Part shown: positions 18,119 through 28,000 of the stretch, one piece after another
How the letters are laid out: every line of letters begins with the position of its first letter
How positions within the stretch are numbered: position 1 is the first letter of the stretch
Assembly (NCBI RefSeq): GCF_019613795.1
Contig: NZ_CP080429.1
Coordinates: forward strand, 1,269,501 to 1,333,500
Origin: Flavobacterium litorale
GTDB lineage: Bacteria; Bacteroidota; Bacteroidia; Flavobacteriales; Flavobacteriaceae
DNA: 64,000 nt
Reading direction: 5' to 3'
The notes under the pieces: generated by a model
The model's input: the letters and a program-made list of their open reading frames with translations, nothing else
Told to the model about the DNA's origin: nothing
The model's database searches: none
Translations under genes and position numbers: made by a program

Positions 18119-19045
18119 ATGATAAACCACAAGCTAAAATATACTGAGTTCATAAAGTCAGAAGCCAAACGCCTCGGCTTTTTATCCTGTGGTATAGCCA
18201 AAGCAGGTTTTTTGGAGGAAGAAGCACCCCGATTGGAACAATGGCTTAACGAGAACAAGCACGGGCAAATGCAGTATATGGAAAACCACCTCGATAAACG
18301 GCTTAACCCAACATTGCTAGTAGATGGTGCCAAAAGTGTAATATCGTTACTACTCAATTATTACCCCGAAACTACCCAAGTTGATGATACCTACAAAATA
18401 TCAAAATATGCCTATGGGCAGGACTATCATTTTGTAATAAAACACAAACTCAAAGAACTACTCTACAGCATACAGGAAACCATTGGTGAAGTAGGAGGGA
18501 GAGCCTTTGTAGATTCGGCACCCGTGCTCGATAAAGCTTGGGCAGCCAAAAGCGGTTTGGGCTGGGTAGGCAAGCATAGTAATTTGCTTAGTAAGCAAGT
18601 AGGCTCTTTCTTTTTTATTGCAGAACTTATTGTAGATATTGAGTTGGAATACGATACACCCGTTACCGACCATTGCGGTAGTTGTACCGCCTGCATAGAT
18701 GCCTGCCCCACAGCGGCAATTGTTGCGCCTTATGTAGTAGATGGTAGTAAGTGTATATCCTATTTTACCATTGAATTGAAAGAAAATCTACCCAACGAAA
18801 TGAAAGGTAAGTTTGACGATTGGGCTTTTGGCTGTGACGTTTGCCAAGATGTGTGCCCGTGGAACCGATTTTCTGAACACCATAACGAACCATTGTTTAA
18901 CCCACACCCTGATTTATTAACCATGACTAAGCAAGATTGGGAAGAAATTACAGCCGAAACTTTTGCAGCGGTTTTTAAAAAATCGGCAGTAAAACGAACC
19001 AAGTTTCAAGGGTTACAACGTAACATAAACTTCCTGAAAGAATAG
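18119..19045 (+). CDS. queG: Epoxyqueuosine reductase QueG
   Basis: 308 residues. QueG is a cobalamin and Fe-S enzyme that reduces epoxyqueuosine to queuosine in tRNA. The conserved [22 protein letters not shown] region is near residue 137. Two ferredoxin-type cysteine groups follow: [16 protein letters not shown] (near 186) and [11 protein letters not shown] (near 240), with CISYFTIE between them. Length is typical of the short (HEAT-less) form in Bacteroidota. The start lies 10 nt after the inverted repeat. Confidence 0.95.
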   Translation: MINHKLKYTEFIKSEAKRLGFLSCGIAKAGFLEEEAPRLEQWLNENKHGQMQYMENHLDKRLNPTLLVDGAKSVISLLLNYYPETTQVDDTYKISKYAYGQDYHFVIKHKLKELLYSIQETIGEVGGRAFVDSAPVLDKAWAAKSGLGWVGKHSNLLSKQVGSFFFIAELIVDIELEYDTPVTDHCGSCTACIDACPTAAIVAPYVVDGSKCISYFTIELKENLPNEMKGKFDDWAFGCDVCQDVCPWNRFSEHHNEPLFNPHPDLLTMTKQDWEEITAETFAAVFKKSAVKRTKFQGLQRNINFLKE

Positions 19046-19077
19046 TGTTAAAAATTTCTAAAGTTCGCCCATAAAGT

Positions 19078-19085
19078 TACCTTTG
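19078..19085 (+). promoter_or_regulatory. Candidate -7 box for maeB
   Basis: TACCTTTG matches TAnnTTTG, 24 nt before the maeB ATG and inside a 64-nt intergenic gap. No convincing TTG box is seen upstream. Confidence 0.45.
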
Positions 19086-19109
19086 TAAGTCGTGTAAAAA
19101 ACAATAATC

Positions 19110-21413
19110 ATGAACCCATATAGTAAGCGTAGGGAAGCATTATTATACCATGCAAAACCCCAGCCTGGTAAAATACAGGTAGTACCCACAAAAAAATATG
19201 CTACACAGCGCGATTTGTCGTTAGCCTATTCTCCAGGCGTTGCAGAGCCTTGTTTGGAAATAGCCAAAGAGGTTGATAATGTTTATAAATACACCGCAAA
19301 AGGCAACTTGGTAGCAGTAATATCCAACGGTACAGCCGTGCTGGGTCTTGGCGATATTGGTCCCGAAGCATCCAAACCCGTAATGGAGGGAAAGGGGCTA
19401 CTCTTTAAAATATTTGCTGATATTGATGTTTTTGATATTGAGGTAGGTACCAAAGATATTGATGCGTTTATTGAAACCGTAAAAAATATAGCCCCTACGT
19501 TTGGAGGGATTAATTTAGAAGATATAAAAGCCCCCGAATCTTTTGAAATAGAAAGAAGGTTGGTTGAAGAGCTTAACATCCCCGTAATGCACGACGACCA
19601 ACATGGTACCGCCATTATATCATCGGCAGCATTACTTAACGCTGTGGAACTCGCTAATAAAAAAATAGAAGACGTTAAAATAGTAGTGTCTGGTGCAGGT
19701 TCGGCAGCAATGGCATGTGTAAACTTGTATACACTACTTGGTGTGCAAGCAAGCAATATAACAATGTTTGATAAAGATGGCATGCTAGTAACAAGCCGTA
19801 CCGACCTTTCTGATACGCAGCAACGATATGCTAAAAAAGGTGAGGCACTATTGCTACAAGAAGCAATAAAAAATTCAGATGTGTTTTTAGGATTATCGGT
19901 AGGGAATATACTTACGCCCGAAATGTTACTGAGTATGAATAGCGACCCTATTGTGTTTGCTATGGCAAACCCAGTACCCGAAATTGAATATAACCTTGCT
20001 GTAGCCACACGCGATGATATTATTATGGCAACAGGGCGGTCAGACTATCCCAATCAGGTAAATAACGTATTAGGATTCCCCTATATATTTCGTGGTGCGC
20101 TCGATGTAAGAGCCTCTAAAATTAACGAGGAAATGAAAATGGCTGCTGTAGTAGCCCTAGCCGAATTAGCCAAAGAGCCCGTACCCGAGCAGGTAAATAT
20201 TGCCTATGGCGAAACCAAATTAAATTTTGGTAGAGATTATATTATACCCAAACCTTTTGACCCCCGACTGATTGGCGTAGTGCCGCCCGCTGTAGCCAAA
20301 GCAGCTATGGATAGTGGCGTGGCTAAAAATCCTATTACTGATTGGACGAAGTATACCGATGAGCTTTTAGAACGCTTGGGTAATGATAATAAAATGATAC
20401 GTTTGCTAACCAATAGGGCTAAAACCGACCCTAAGCGTATTGTTTTTGCCGAAGCAGACCATTTGGATGTACTAAAAGCAGCACAAATAGTACACGAAGA
20501 GCAAATTGGTAGCCCTATACTTTTAGGAAATAAAGAAATTATTGAGGAATTAATGGCAGAAATTGATTTTGATGCTAGTGATAATGGCGTGACTATTATT
20601 GACCCTAAAATGCCAGAGGAAAAAGAACGACGCGAGCGTTATGCCGAAGCCTATTGGGTATCGAGACAACGCAGGGGATTAACCAAATTAGATGCCCAAA
20701 AATGGATGCGCGAGCGCAACTATTTTGCAGCCATGATGGTAAACGAAGGCGAAGCCGATGCCATGGTTACAGGCTATTCCCGAAGTTACCCATCGGTAGT
20801 AAAACCCGTTATGCAGCTTATTGGTAAAGCAAACGGCGTATCTAAAATTGCTACTACCAATTTAATGATGACCAAGCGTGGTCCGATATTTCTATCGGAT
20901 ACAGCTATAAACCCAGACCCAACTGCCGAAGATTTGGCAAAAATTGCTTTAATGACGGCGCGTACCGTAAAAATGTTTGGTATGGAGCCTGTATTGGCTA
21001 TGGTATCATTCTCCAATTTTGGTTCGTCGTCAGATAAAGGAGCCAATAAAGTAAGAGAAGCGGTAGCCTTTTTACACAAAAACCATCCAGATCTTATTGT
21101 TGATGGCGAAGTACAAGCCGATTTTGCCTTAAATCAGGATATGTTTAAAGATAAATTTCCATTCTCTAAACTGGCAGGTAAAAAAGTAAATACATTAATA
21201 TTTCCAAATCTGGAGTCGGCAAACATTACGTATAAACTCTTAAAAGAATTGAACCAAATAGTGTCTATAGGTCCTATAATGTTGGGGCTAGATAAGCCCG
21301 TACACATATTCCAGTTGGGAGCTAGCGTAGACGAAATGGTAAACATGTCAGCCGTTGCTGTTGTGGATGCTCAGGAAAAAGAAAGGCGACTAAAGCTAAG
21401 TAAATCGAGATAA
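19110..21413 (+). CDS. maeB: NADP-dependent malic enzyme with C-terminal phosphotransacetylase-like domain
   Basis: 767 residues. The malic enzyme part (about 1-430) decarboxylates malate to pyruvate, giving NADPH. Signs are SLAYSPGVAEPCLEI near 30, the catalytic and metal region ISNGTAVLGLGDIGPEASKPVMEGK, MHDDQHGTAII, and the nucleotide-binding loop VVSGAGSAAMACVNL. The rest (about 430-767) is phosphate acetyl/butyryltransferase-like (AEADHLDVLKAAQ, MMVNEGEADAMVTG, FPNLESANITYKLL); in the MaeB family it acts as an acetyl-CoA-sensing regulatory domain. The full two-domain length is normal. It probably has its own promoter. Confidence 0.95.
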   Translation: MNPYSKRREALLYHAKPQPGKIQVVPTKKYATQRDLSLAYSPGVAEPCLEIAKEVDNVYKYTAKGNLVAVISNGTAVLGLGDIGPEASKPVMEGKGLLFKIFADIDVFDIEVGTKDIDAFIETVKNIAPTFGGINLEDIKAPESFEIERRLVEELNIPVMHDDQHGTAIISSAALLNAVELANKKIEDVKIVVSGAGSAAMACVNLYTLLGVQASNITMFDKDGMLVTSRTDLSDTQQRYAKKGEALLLQEAIKNSDVFLGLSVGNILTPEMLLSMNSDPIVFAMANPVPEIEYNLAVATRDDIIMATGRSDYPNQVNNVLGFPYIFRGALDVRASKINEEMKMAAVVALAELAKEPVPEQVNIAYGETKLNFGRDYIIPKPFDPRLIGVVPPAVAKAAMDSGVAKNPITDWTKYTDELLERLGNDNKMIRLLTNRAKTDPKRIVFAEADHLDVLKAAQIVHEEQIGSPILLGNKEIIEELMAEIDFDASDNGVTIIDPKMPEEKERRERYAEAYWVSRQRRGLTKLDAQKWMRERNYFAAMMVNEGEADAMVTGYSRSYPSVVKPVMQLIGKANGVSKIATTNLMMTKRGPIFLSDTAINPDPTAEDLAKIALMTARTVKMFGMEPVLAMVSFSNFGSSSDKGANKVREAVAFLHKNHPDLIVDGEVQADFALNQDMFKDKFPFSKLAGKKVNTLIFPNLESANITYKLLKELNQIVSIGPIMLGLDKPVHIFQLGASVDEMVNMSAVAVVDAQEKERRLKLSKSR

Positions 21414-21437
21414 TACTACTGAATTAAAGAATTTTAG

Positions 21438-21445
21438 TATTTTTG
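21438..21445 (+). promoter_or_regulatory. Candidate -7 box for ruvA-sprA
   Basis: TATTTTTG matches TAnnTTTG, 20 nt before the ruvA ATG. An imperfect hairpin (TACTACTGAATT/AATTTTAGTA) directly upstream and overlapping may mark the end of maeB. No clear -33 element is seen. Confidence 0.45.
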
Positions 21446-21465
21446 GAAAAGTTTAACAAGTAACT

Positions 21466-22047
21466 ATGATAGCACATCTTCAGGGAAGGCTGGTAGAAAA
21501 ACTGCCTACAGAAGTAGTAATAGATTGTAATGGCGTAGGGTATCATGTTAATATATCACTACATACTTTTTCTCTACTGCCAAACTCCGAGCATATAAAA
21601 CTCTTTATATTCCTACAGGTAAAAGAAGACTCTCATACCCTTTTTGGTTTTGTAGAAAAAGCTGAGCGCGAGCTTTTCAAGCTACTATTGTCAGTATCTG
21701 GGGTAGGTGCCAGTACAGCACGCACCATGTTATCGTCGTTAGACCCGAAGCAAATCATTAACGCTATAGGCACGGCCGATGTTGCCACAATACAATCCAT
21801 AAAAGGAATAGGTACCAAAACCGCTCAGCGCATCATACTCGATTTAAAAGATAAAGTGTTAAAACTATACGATTTAGAGGAAGTTTCTGTTGCAGGTTAC
21901 AATACAAATAAGGATGAAGCGTTATCTGCCTTAGAGGTGTTAGGTTTTAACAAAAAATTAGCAGAAAAAGCTATAGATAAAATTGTTAAGGAAACGCCAG
22001 AAGCTAATGTGGAGACAATAATAAAACAAGCATTAAAAAATTTATAA
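21466..22047 (+). CDS. ruvA: Holliday junction branch migration protein RuvA
   Basis: 193 residues. RuvA binds four-way junctions as a tetramer and recruits RuvB. The N-terminal OB-fold (MIAHLQGRLVEKLPTEVVID, GYHVNIS) is followed by two helix-hairpin-helix motifs (LLSVSGVGASTARTML and IQSIKGIGTKTAQRIILDLKDK) and a C-terminal three-helix domain (DEALSALEVLGFNKKLAEKAI) for RuvB contact. Length is normal. It is followed after 3 nt, in the same reading frame, by sprA. Confidence 0.96.
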   Translation: MIAHLQGRLVEKLPTEVVIDCNGVGYHVNISLHTFSLLPNSEHIKLFIFLQVKEDSHTLFGFVEKAERELFKLLLSVSGVGASTARTMLSSLDPKQIINAIGTADVATIQSIKGIGTKTAQRIILDLKDKVLKLYDLEEVSVAGYNTNKDEALSALEVLGFNKKLAEKAIDKIVKETPEANVETIIKQALKNL

Positions 22048-22050
22048 TCG

Positions 22051-25000
22051 TTGAAAACAGCATACTCCAAAAATTTTTATAATAGCTTACAATATACGCT
22101 TACTACATTACTGATATTGTTTAGTTTGGTAGCGCAGGCACAAATTACTGATGAAGAGGAAGAAGCGGCTAGAGATACTATAAAAGGTTACGATAAAGGA
22201 AAAGTAGAACTTGCCAACCCAAGGAGCATAGTAGATGCTTATACCTACGATCCTGTAACGAATCGTTATATTTACACCAGTTCGTTTGACGGTTTTAATA
22301 TAACCTACCCCATTATACTTACCCCCGAGCAATATGACGAGTTGGTACTCCGAGAGTCCATGCGCGAATATTATCAGGAAAAATCCAAAGCAATAGATGG
22401 TAAGGGTACAGAGGAGGAACAGAAAAATCTATTGCCTCGTTATTATGTAAACTCTAGTTTCTTCGAAACTATTTTTGGCGGTAATACTATTGACGTAAAA
22501 CCGCAAGGTTCGGTAGAGATGGATTTAGGTATTCGGTATACAAAACAAGACAATCCGTCGTTATCACCCCGAAATCGAAGCACCTTTACGTTTGATTTTG
22601 ATCAACGTATCAGTATGAGCCTTCAGGGTAAGGTAGGTACAAAACTAAATGTAACAGCTAATTACGATACCGAGTCGACTTTTGCCTTTCAAAACTTAAT
22701 AAAATTAGAATATACACCTACAGAGGATGATATTATCCAGAAGATAGAGGTAGGTAACGTTAACTTTCCATTATCAAACTCATTAGTACGAGGGGCGCAA
22801 AGCCTTTTTGGTGTTAAAATGCAACTCCAGTTTGGTAAAACAACATTTACAGGAATATTTTCCGAGCAAAACTCACAAACCAAAACGGTAACAGCCGAAG
22901 GTGGGGGTACCGTACAGGATTTTGAACTTTTTGCACTGGATTATGATGCCGACAGGCACTTCTTCCTGTCACAATACTTCCGAAATCTGTACGATTTCTC
23001 TATGCGTACTTACCCGTTTATAAGCAGTAGGGTGCAAATTACCCGTATGGAAGTATGGGTAACCAACAGGCAAAACAGAATTAATGCTACCCAAAACAAT
23101 GCTAGGAATATTATTGCCATTCAGGATTTAGGAGAATCGCAACTCACTAAATTTACTATAAATGGTAATACCAATATCGATATTACTGATGAGGCAGTTG
23201 GTTTTTCCGATTTTGCAGGTTCAGGTTTCTTTAACGTACAGCCCAATAGCCCACCAGATAATGCCAACAATAAATTAAACCCATTAACCATAGCGTCGGG
23301 AGGTAGTTGGTTAGACCCTAGTGTGCGCGAAATAGTTACCATAACCAACTCTAGTTTTACTAACGGGCTTGATGCTAGTGAAGGTAGAGATTATTCGAAA
23401 TTAGAAAATGCACGAAAACTATCGCCTAGCGAATATACCTATCATCCACAATTGGGATACCTATCCCTTAATCAGCGTTTAAATAACGACGAGGTGTTGG
23501 CAGTAGCTTACCAGTATACCATTGGTGGTGAGGTGTACCAAGTAGGTGAGTTTGGTACCGATGGTGTTGATGCTACTGTAGTAGATGATACTACAAACCC
23601 TGATGAGCAAGCAACAATATCTACGCAGAATCTTATCTTAAAAATGCTAAAAAGTAACTTGGTAAATGTTGAGGAGCCTGTTTGGGATATTATGATGAAG
23701 AATATTTATCAGATACCTGGGGCATACCAATTATCGCAAGAAGATTTTAGGTTCAATATCCTATATACCGACCCTTCTCCGTTAAATTACATAACGCCAG
23801 CACCCGCCACACCAACAGAACCAGCAATACCATTACCAGAGGATGTTGCCGATACACCGTTGATGCGCGTGTTTAATTTGGATAAATTAAATTATACAAA
23901 CGACCCACAGGTTGGTGGTGATGGATTTTTTGACTTTGTGCCTGGTATTACTGTAGATACCCAAGGGGGACGCGTAATATTTACTACGGCAGAACCTTTT
24001 GGAGAATTCTTATTCGATAAATTATCTACAGACGATCCAACGGAAAATTATGATGATGATGAGGACGAAACTACCTTTAACGCCAACCAAAAACGCTACG
24101 TATACCGTAGTCTGTATAAAAGTACGCAAGCAGACGCTTTACAGGATAGCCAAAAAAATAAATTCCAATTAAAAGGACGCTTTAAATCTACAGGAGGTAG
24201 TGGTATCTCGTTAGGAGCATTCAATGTTCCGCAAGGCTCCGTTGTAGTAACCGCAGGTGGTCGTACCCTTATAGAAGGGGTGGATTATACCGTGAATTAC
24301 CAATTGGGGCGTGTACAAATACTAGACCCATCGTTACAAGCCTCGAACACCCCAATAGAAGTTTCGGTAGAAAACAATGCAACGTTTGGGCAACAAACAA
24401 GACGTTTTGCAGGTTTTAACATAGAGCACAAATTCTCAGATAAATTCTTAGTAGGCGGTACGTTAATTAACATGTCCGAACGACCTTTTACCCAAAAAAC
24501 AAACTATGGGCAAGAATCGGTAAACAATACTATTTTTGGTTTAAATACAACCTATTCTACAGAAGTACCATTGTTTACCCGATTGGTAAATAAACTCCCG
24601 AATTTAGATACCGATGTTCCGTCTAACCTATCGTTTAGAGGTGAAATAGCCTATTTAAAACCAGGAGCATCTAAAGCAGACCAGTTTAATGGCGAAGCAA
24701 CTACGTATGTAGACGATTTTGAGGGCTCGCAAACCAATATCGATATGCGTTCGGCACAGGGCTGGACACTATCAAGTGCTCCAGTTACAGTTTTTGAGGA
24801 TAATATAGTGCCAGCCAACACACTTGAGTACGGTTATAAAAGAGCAAAATTAGCATGGTATAGTATAGACCCTATTTTTTATACCAGCCAACGTCCAGGC
24901 GGTGTTAGCCCAGAAGATTTATCGTCTAACAGAACACGACGTATTTATTTTGATGAACTTTTCCCTGTTACCGATGTAGCCATAGGGCAAACTACCGTAG

Positions 25001-28000
25001 TAAACACATTAGACCTTAGCTACTACCCGCAAGAACGCGGACCCTATAACTACAACCCATTAGCACAAGCTACCGATACATTTACCGAAGCTGAAGCCGA
25101 AACCAACTGGGCAGGTATTATGCGTGCCATAAACTCTACCAATTTTGAACAAACCAATGTAGAGTACATACAGTTTTGGTTGTTAGACCCATACGATGGT
25201 AACCCAGGAAGTACCGACCCTAATAATACGGGTGTGCTCGAAATTAACTTAGGAGAAATATCAGAAGATATACTACGCGATAACCGTAAGCAATACGAAA
25301 ACGGTTTACCGGGTGTAGGCGGCACACAGCCCGTGTTTAGTACTGTATGGGGAGATGTACCCGTATCGCAATCGTTAATTTATGCTTTTGATACCGATAC
25401 TGGTAACCGTGCAGTACAAGATGTTGGTTTTGACGGGCTTAATGATGCTGATGAGGCGGCTAAATTCCCAGGATTTAATCCAGAAGACCCCTCAGCAGAT
25501 AATTATCAGTTTTATTTGGCTACCGATGGTAATGTACTGGACAGGTACAAAAATTATAACGGTGTAGATGGTAACTCGCCAGTAGATATTGGTGATAACG
25601 ATAGAGGTTCAACAACATTACCCGATACAGAGGATGTAAACAGGGATAATACCATGAACACTATTGATGCATATTACAGATACCAAATTCCTATTGGTCC
25701 TAATGCCGTACTTGGTCAGGGCTTTGTAGTAGATGAACGTCCGTTTACCAATGTTGAGCTAGCAAACGGTCAGAGTGCTAGCGGTAGATGGTTACAATAT
25801 AAAATTCCTATCGAAAATCCAGAGCGCGAAGCAGTAGGGGGTATTAGTAATATTCGTTCCATCCGCTTTATGCGAATGTTTCTTACAGGATTCCGAAATG
25901 ATATAACACTACGTTTTGGCGCGTTAGATTTGGTACGTGGCGAGTGGCGACGTTACACAAATACCTTAGACCCACTAGAGGATAACGAGCAAGATGCCTT
26001 AGACAATACAGGTTTTGATGTTGTATCGCTTAACATACAAGAAAACGGCGACCGTTCGCCAATCCCTTACGTATCGCCACCAGGCGTACAACGAGAGCAG
26101 TTGTTTAATAACAATGCTATTATTAACCAAAATGAGCAATCGTTATCATTACGAGTATACTCTGCCGATGGTGCTGCCGATGGCGGTTTGGAGCCAGACG
26201 ATTCGCGTGCGGTATTTAAAAACGTAAACGTAGACATGCGCCAGTTTAAAAAACTACGTATGTTTTTGCACGCCGAGGCATTACCAGATGATACAAGCCC
26301 ACTTTTGGACGACGAAATGAAAGCCTTTTTACGATTTGGTAACGACTTTATTGATAACTTCTATCAAGTAGAAGTACGCCTTAAAGTAACAGGGCAAAAC
26401 GAAAGAACAGCCGAGCAAATATGGCCTACGGATAACGAAATATTACTGCCGCTGGATGCACTTACAAGCCTTAAAATAGATGTGTTAAATAACATAGCAT
26501 CCGAGCCGGACGAGTTGGGTATAGTATATGCCAACCTTAATGATATTAGTCCGGGGGCTGACCCTGACAACAGAATACGTATTGGTATAAAAGGTAACCC
26601 AAACATTGGTTTTGTACGTACCCTAATGCTAGGAGTTAAAAACGGCTACCAACCTACCGAGATAGGGGCAAGACCATTACGAGGAGAAGTATGGTTTAAC
26701 GAACTCCGTCTTTCGGATATGGATAACGAAGGCGGTATGGCAGCCATAGGTAACTTGGATGCTAACTTTGCCGATTTTGCTACAATATCTGCAACAGCAG
26801 GCGTAAGTACTATAGGTTTTGGTAGCGTAGACCAGGCACCTAATGAAAGAAGTAGAGAAGATTCCAGACAGTATGATGTAGTTACCAATATTAACCTTGG
26901 TAAACTACTACCAAACAAATGGGGTATCACTATTCCGTTTAATTATAGTGTAGGTGAAGAAATAATTACGCCAGAATACGACCCTTTCTATCAGGATATT
27001 CGATTGGACCAGCTTATAAGTGAAACGGAAGATGAAGATGAAAAAGAAAACCTCCGCAATAGAGCTATAGATTATACCAAACGTAGGAGTATTAACTTTA
27101 TAGGGGTTAAAAAAGAGCGCGCTCCCGACCAAAAGAAGCGTGTTTACGACCCAGAAAACGTTACGTTATCGTACTCGTACAATCAGGTAGATCACCACGA
27201 TTATGAGATTGAAAACTTATTGGAGCAAGACGTTCGTGTAGGTGCTGATTATACGTACTCGTTTAAAAACAAACCTGTAGAGCCACTAAAAGATGTTGGC
27301 TTTATGAAGAAGAGTGATTACTGGAAAATGCTTCGTGATTTTAACTTTAATTACCTACCATCTAACATATCCTTTAGTTCTAACATTGTAAGGGAATATA
27401 GCAAACAGCAGTACAGAAATGTAGATGTAGAGGGGATACCCATTAATCCGCTTTACCGCAGAAATTATTTCTTTAATTATCAGTACGGTTTCAATTACAA
27501 TATTACCAAAGCACTTAAGTTAAACTACAATGTAGCTACCAGCAACCTTGTTAGAAATTACCTTGACGAAGATGGTGTGCCGATAGATGAGTATAATGTA
27601 TGGCAGGATTTCTGGAACACAGGGGAGGCAAACACACATACACAGCAATATGTTTTAAATTACGATTTACCGATTGATAAGCTGCCACCACTTAAATTTA
27701 TAAAATCTACGTATACCTACCAAGGTACATACAACTGGCAACGTTCTTCTGATGCATTAGCACAGGTTACCGACGAAAATAATGTTACCTACTTTTTAGG
27801 AAATACCATACAAAACTCCAACTCGCACAAGCTAAATACTAGGCTTAGTATGGATGTGTTTTATAAATATATAGGACTTGTGGCTAAAAAGAAAAAGGCA
27901 CAAAATAAATCATCAAAAGGACCACCAAAACCAGGACAAAAAATAGCAACCAAACAAACTTCATCAGCAGATGGTAATGTTTTACTAAACGGCTTAATAG

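Noticed and set aside
18076..18357. Minus-strand frame of 93 codons opposite the queG start
   Set aside because: It is created by the inverted repeat (peptide [10 protein letters not shown]) and by the antisense of queG, which has clear Fe-S motifs. No family character.
19283..20008. Minus-strand frame of 241 codons inside maeB
   Set aside because: Antisense shadow; the plus strand encodes the malic enzyme active site here.
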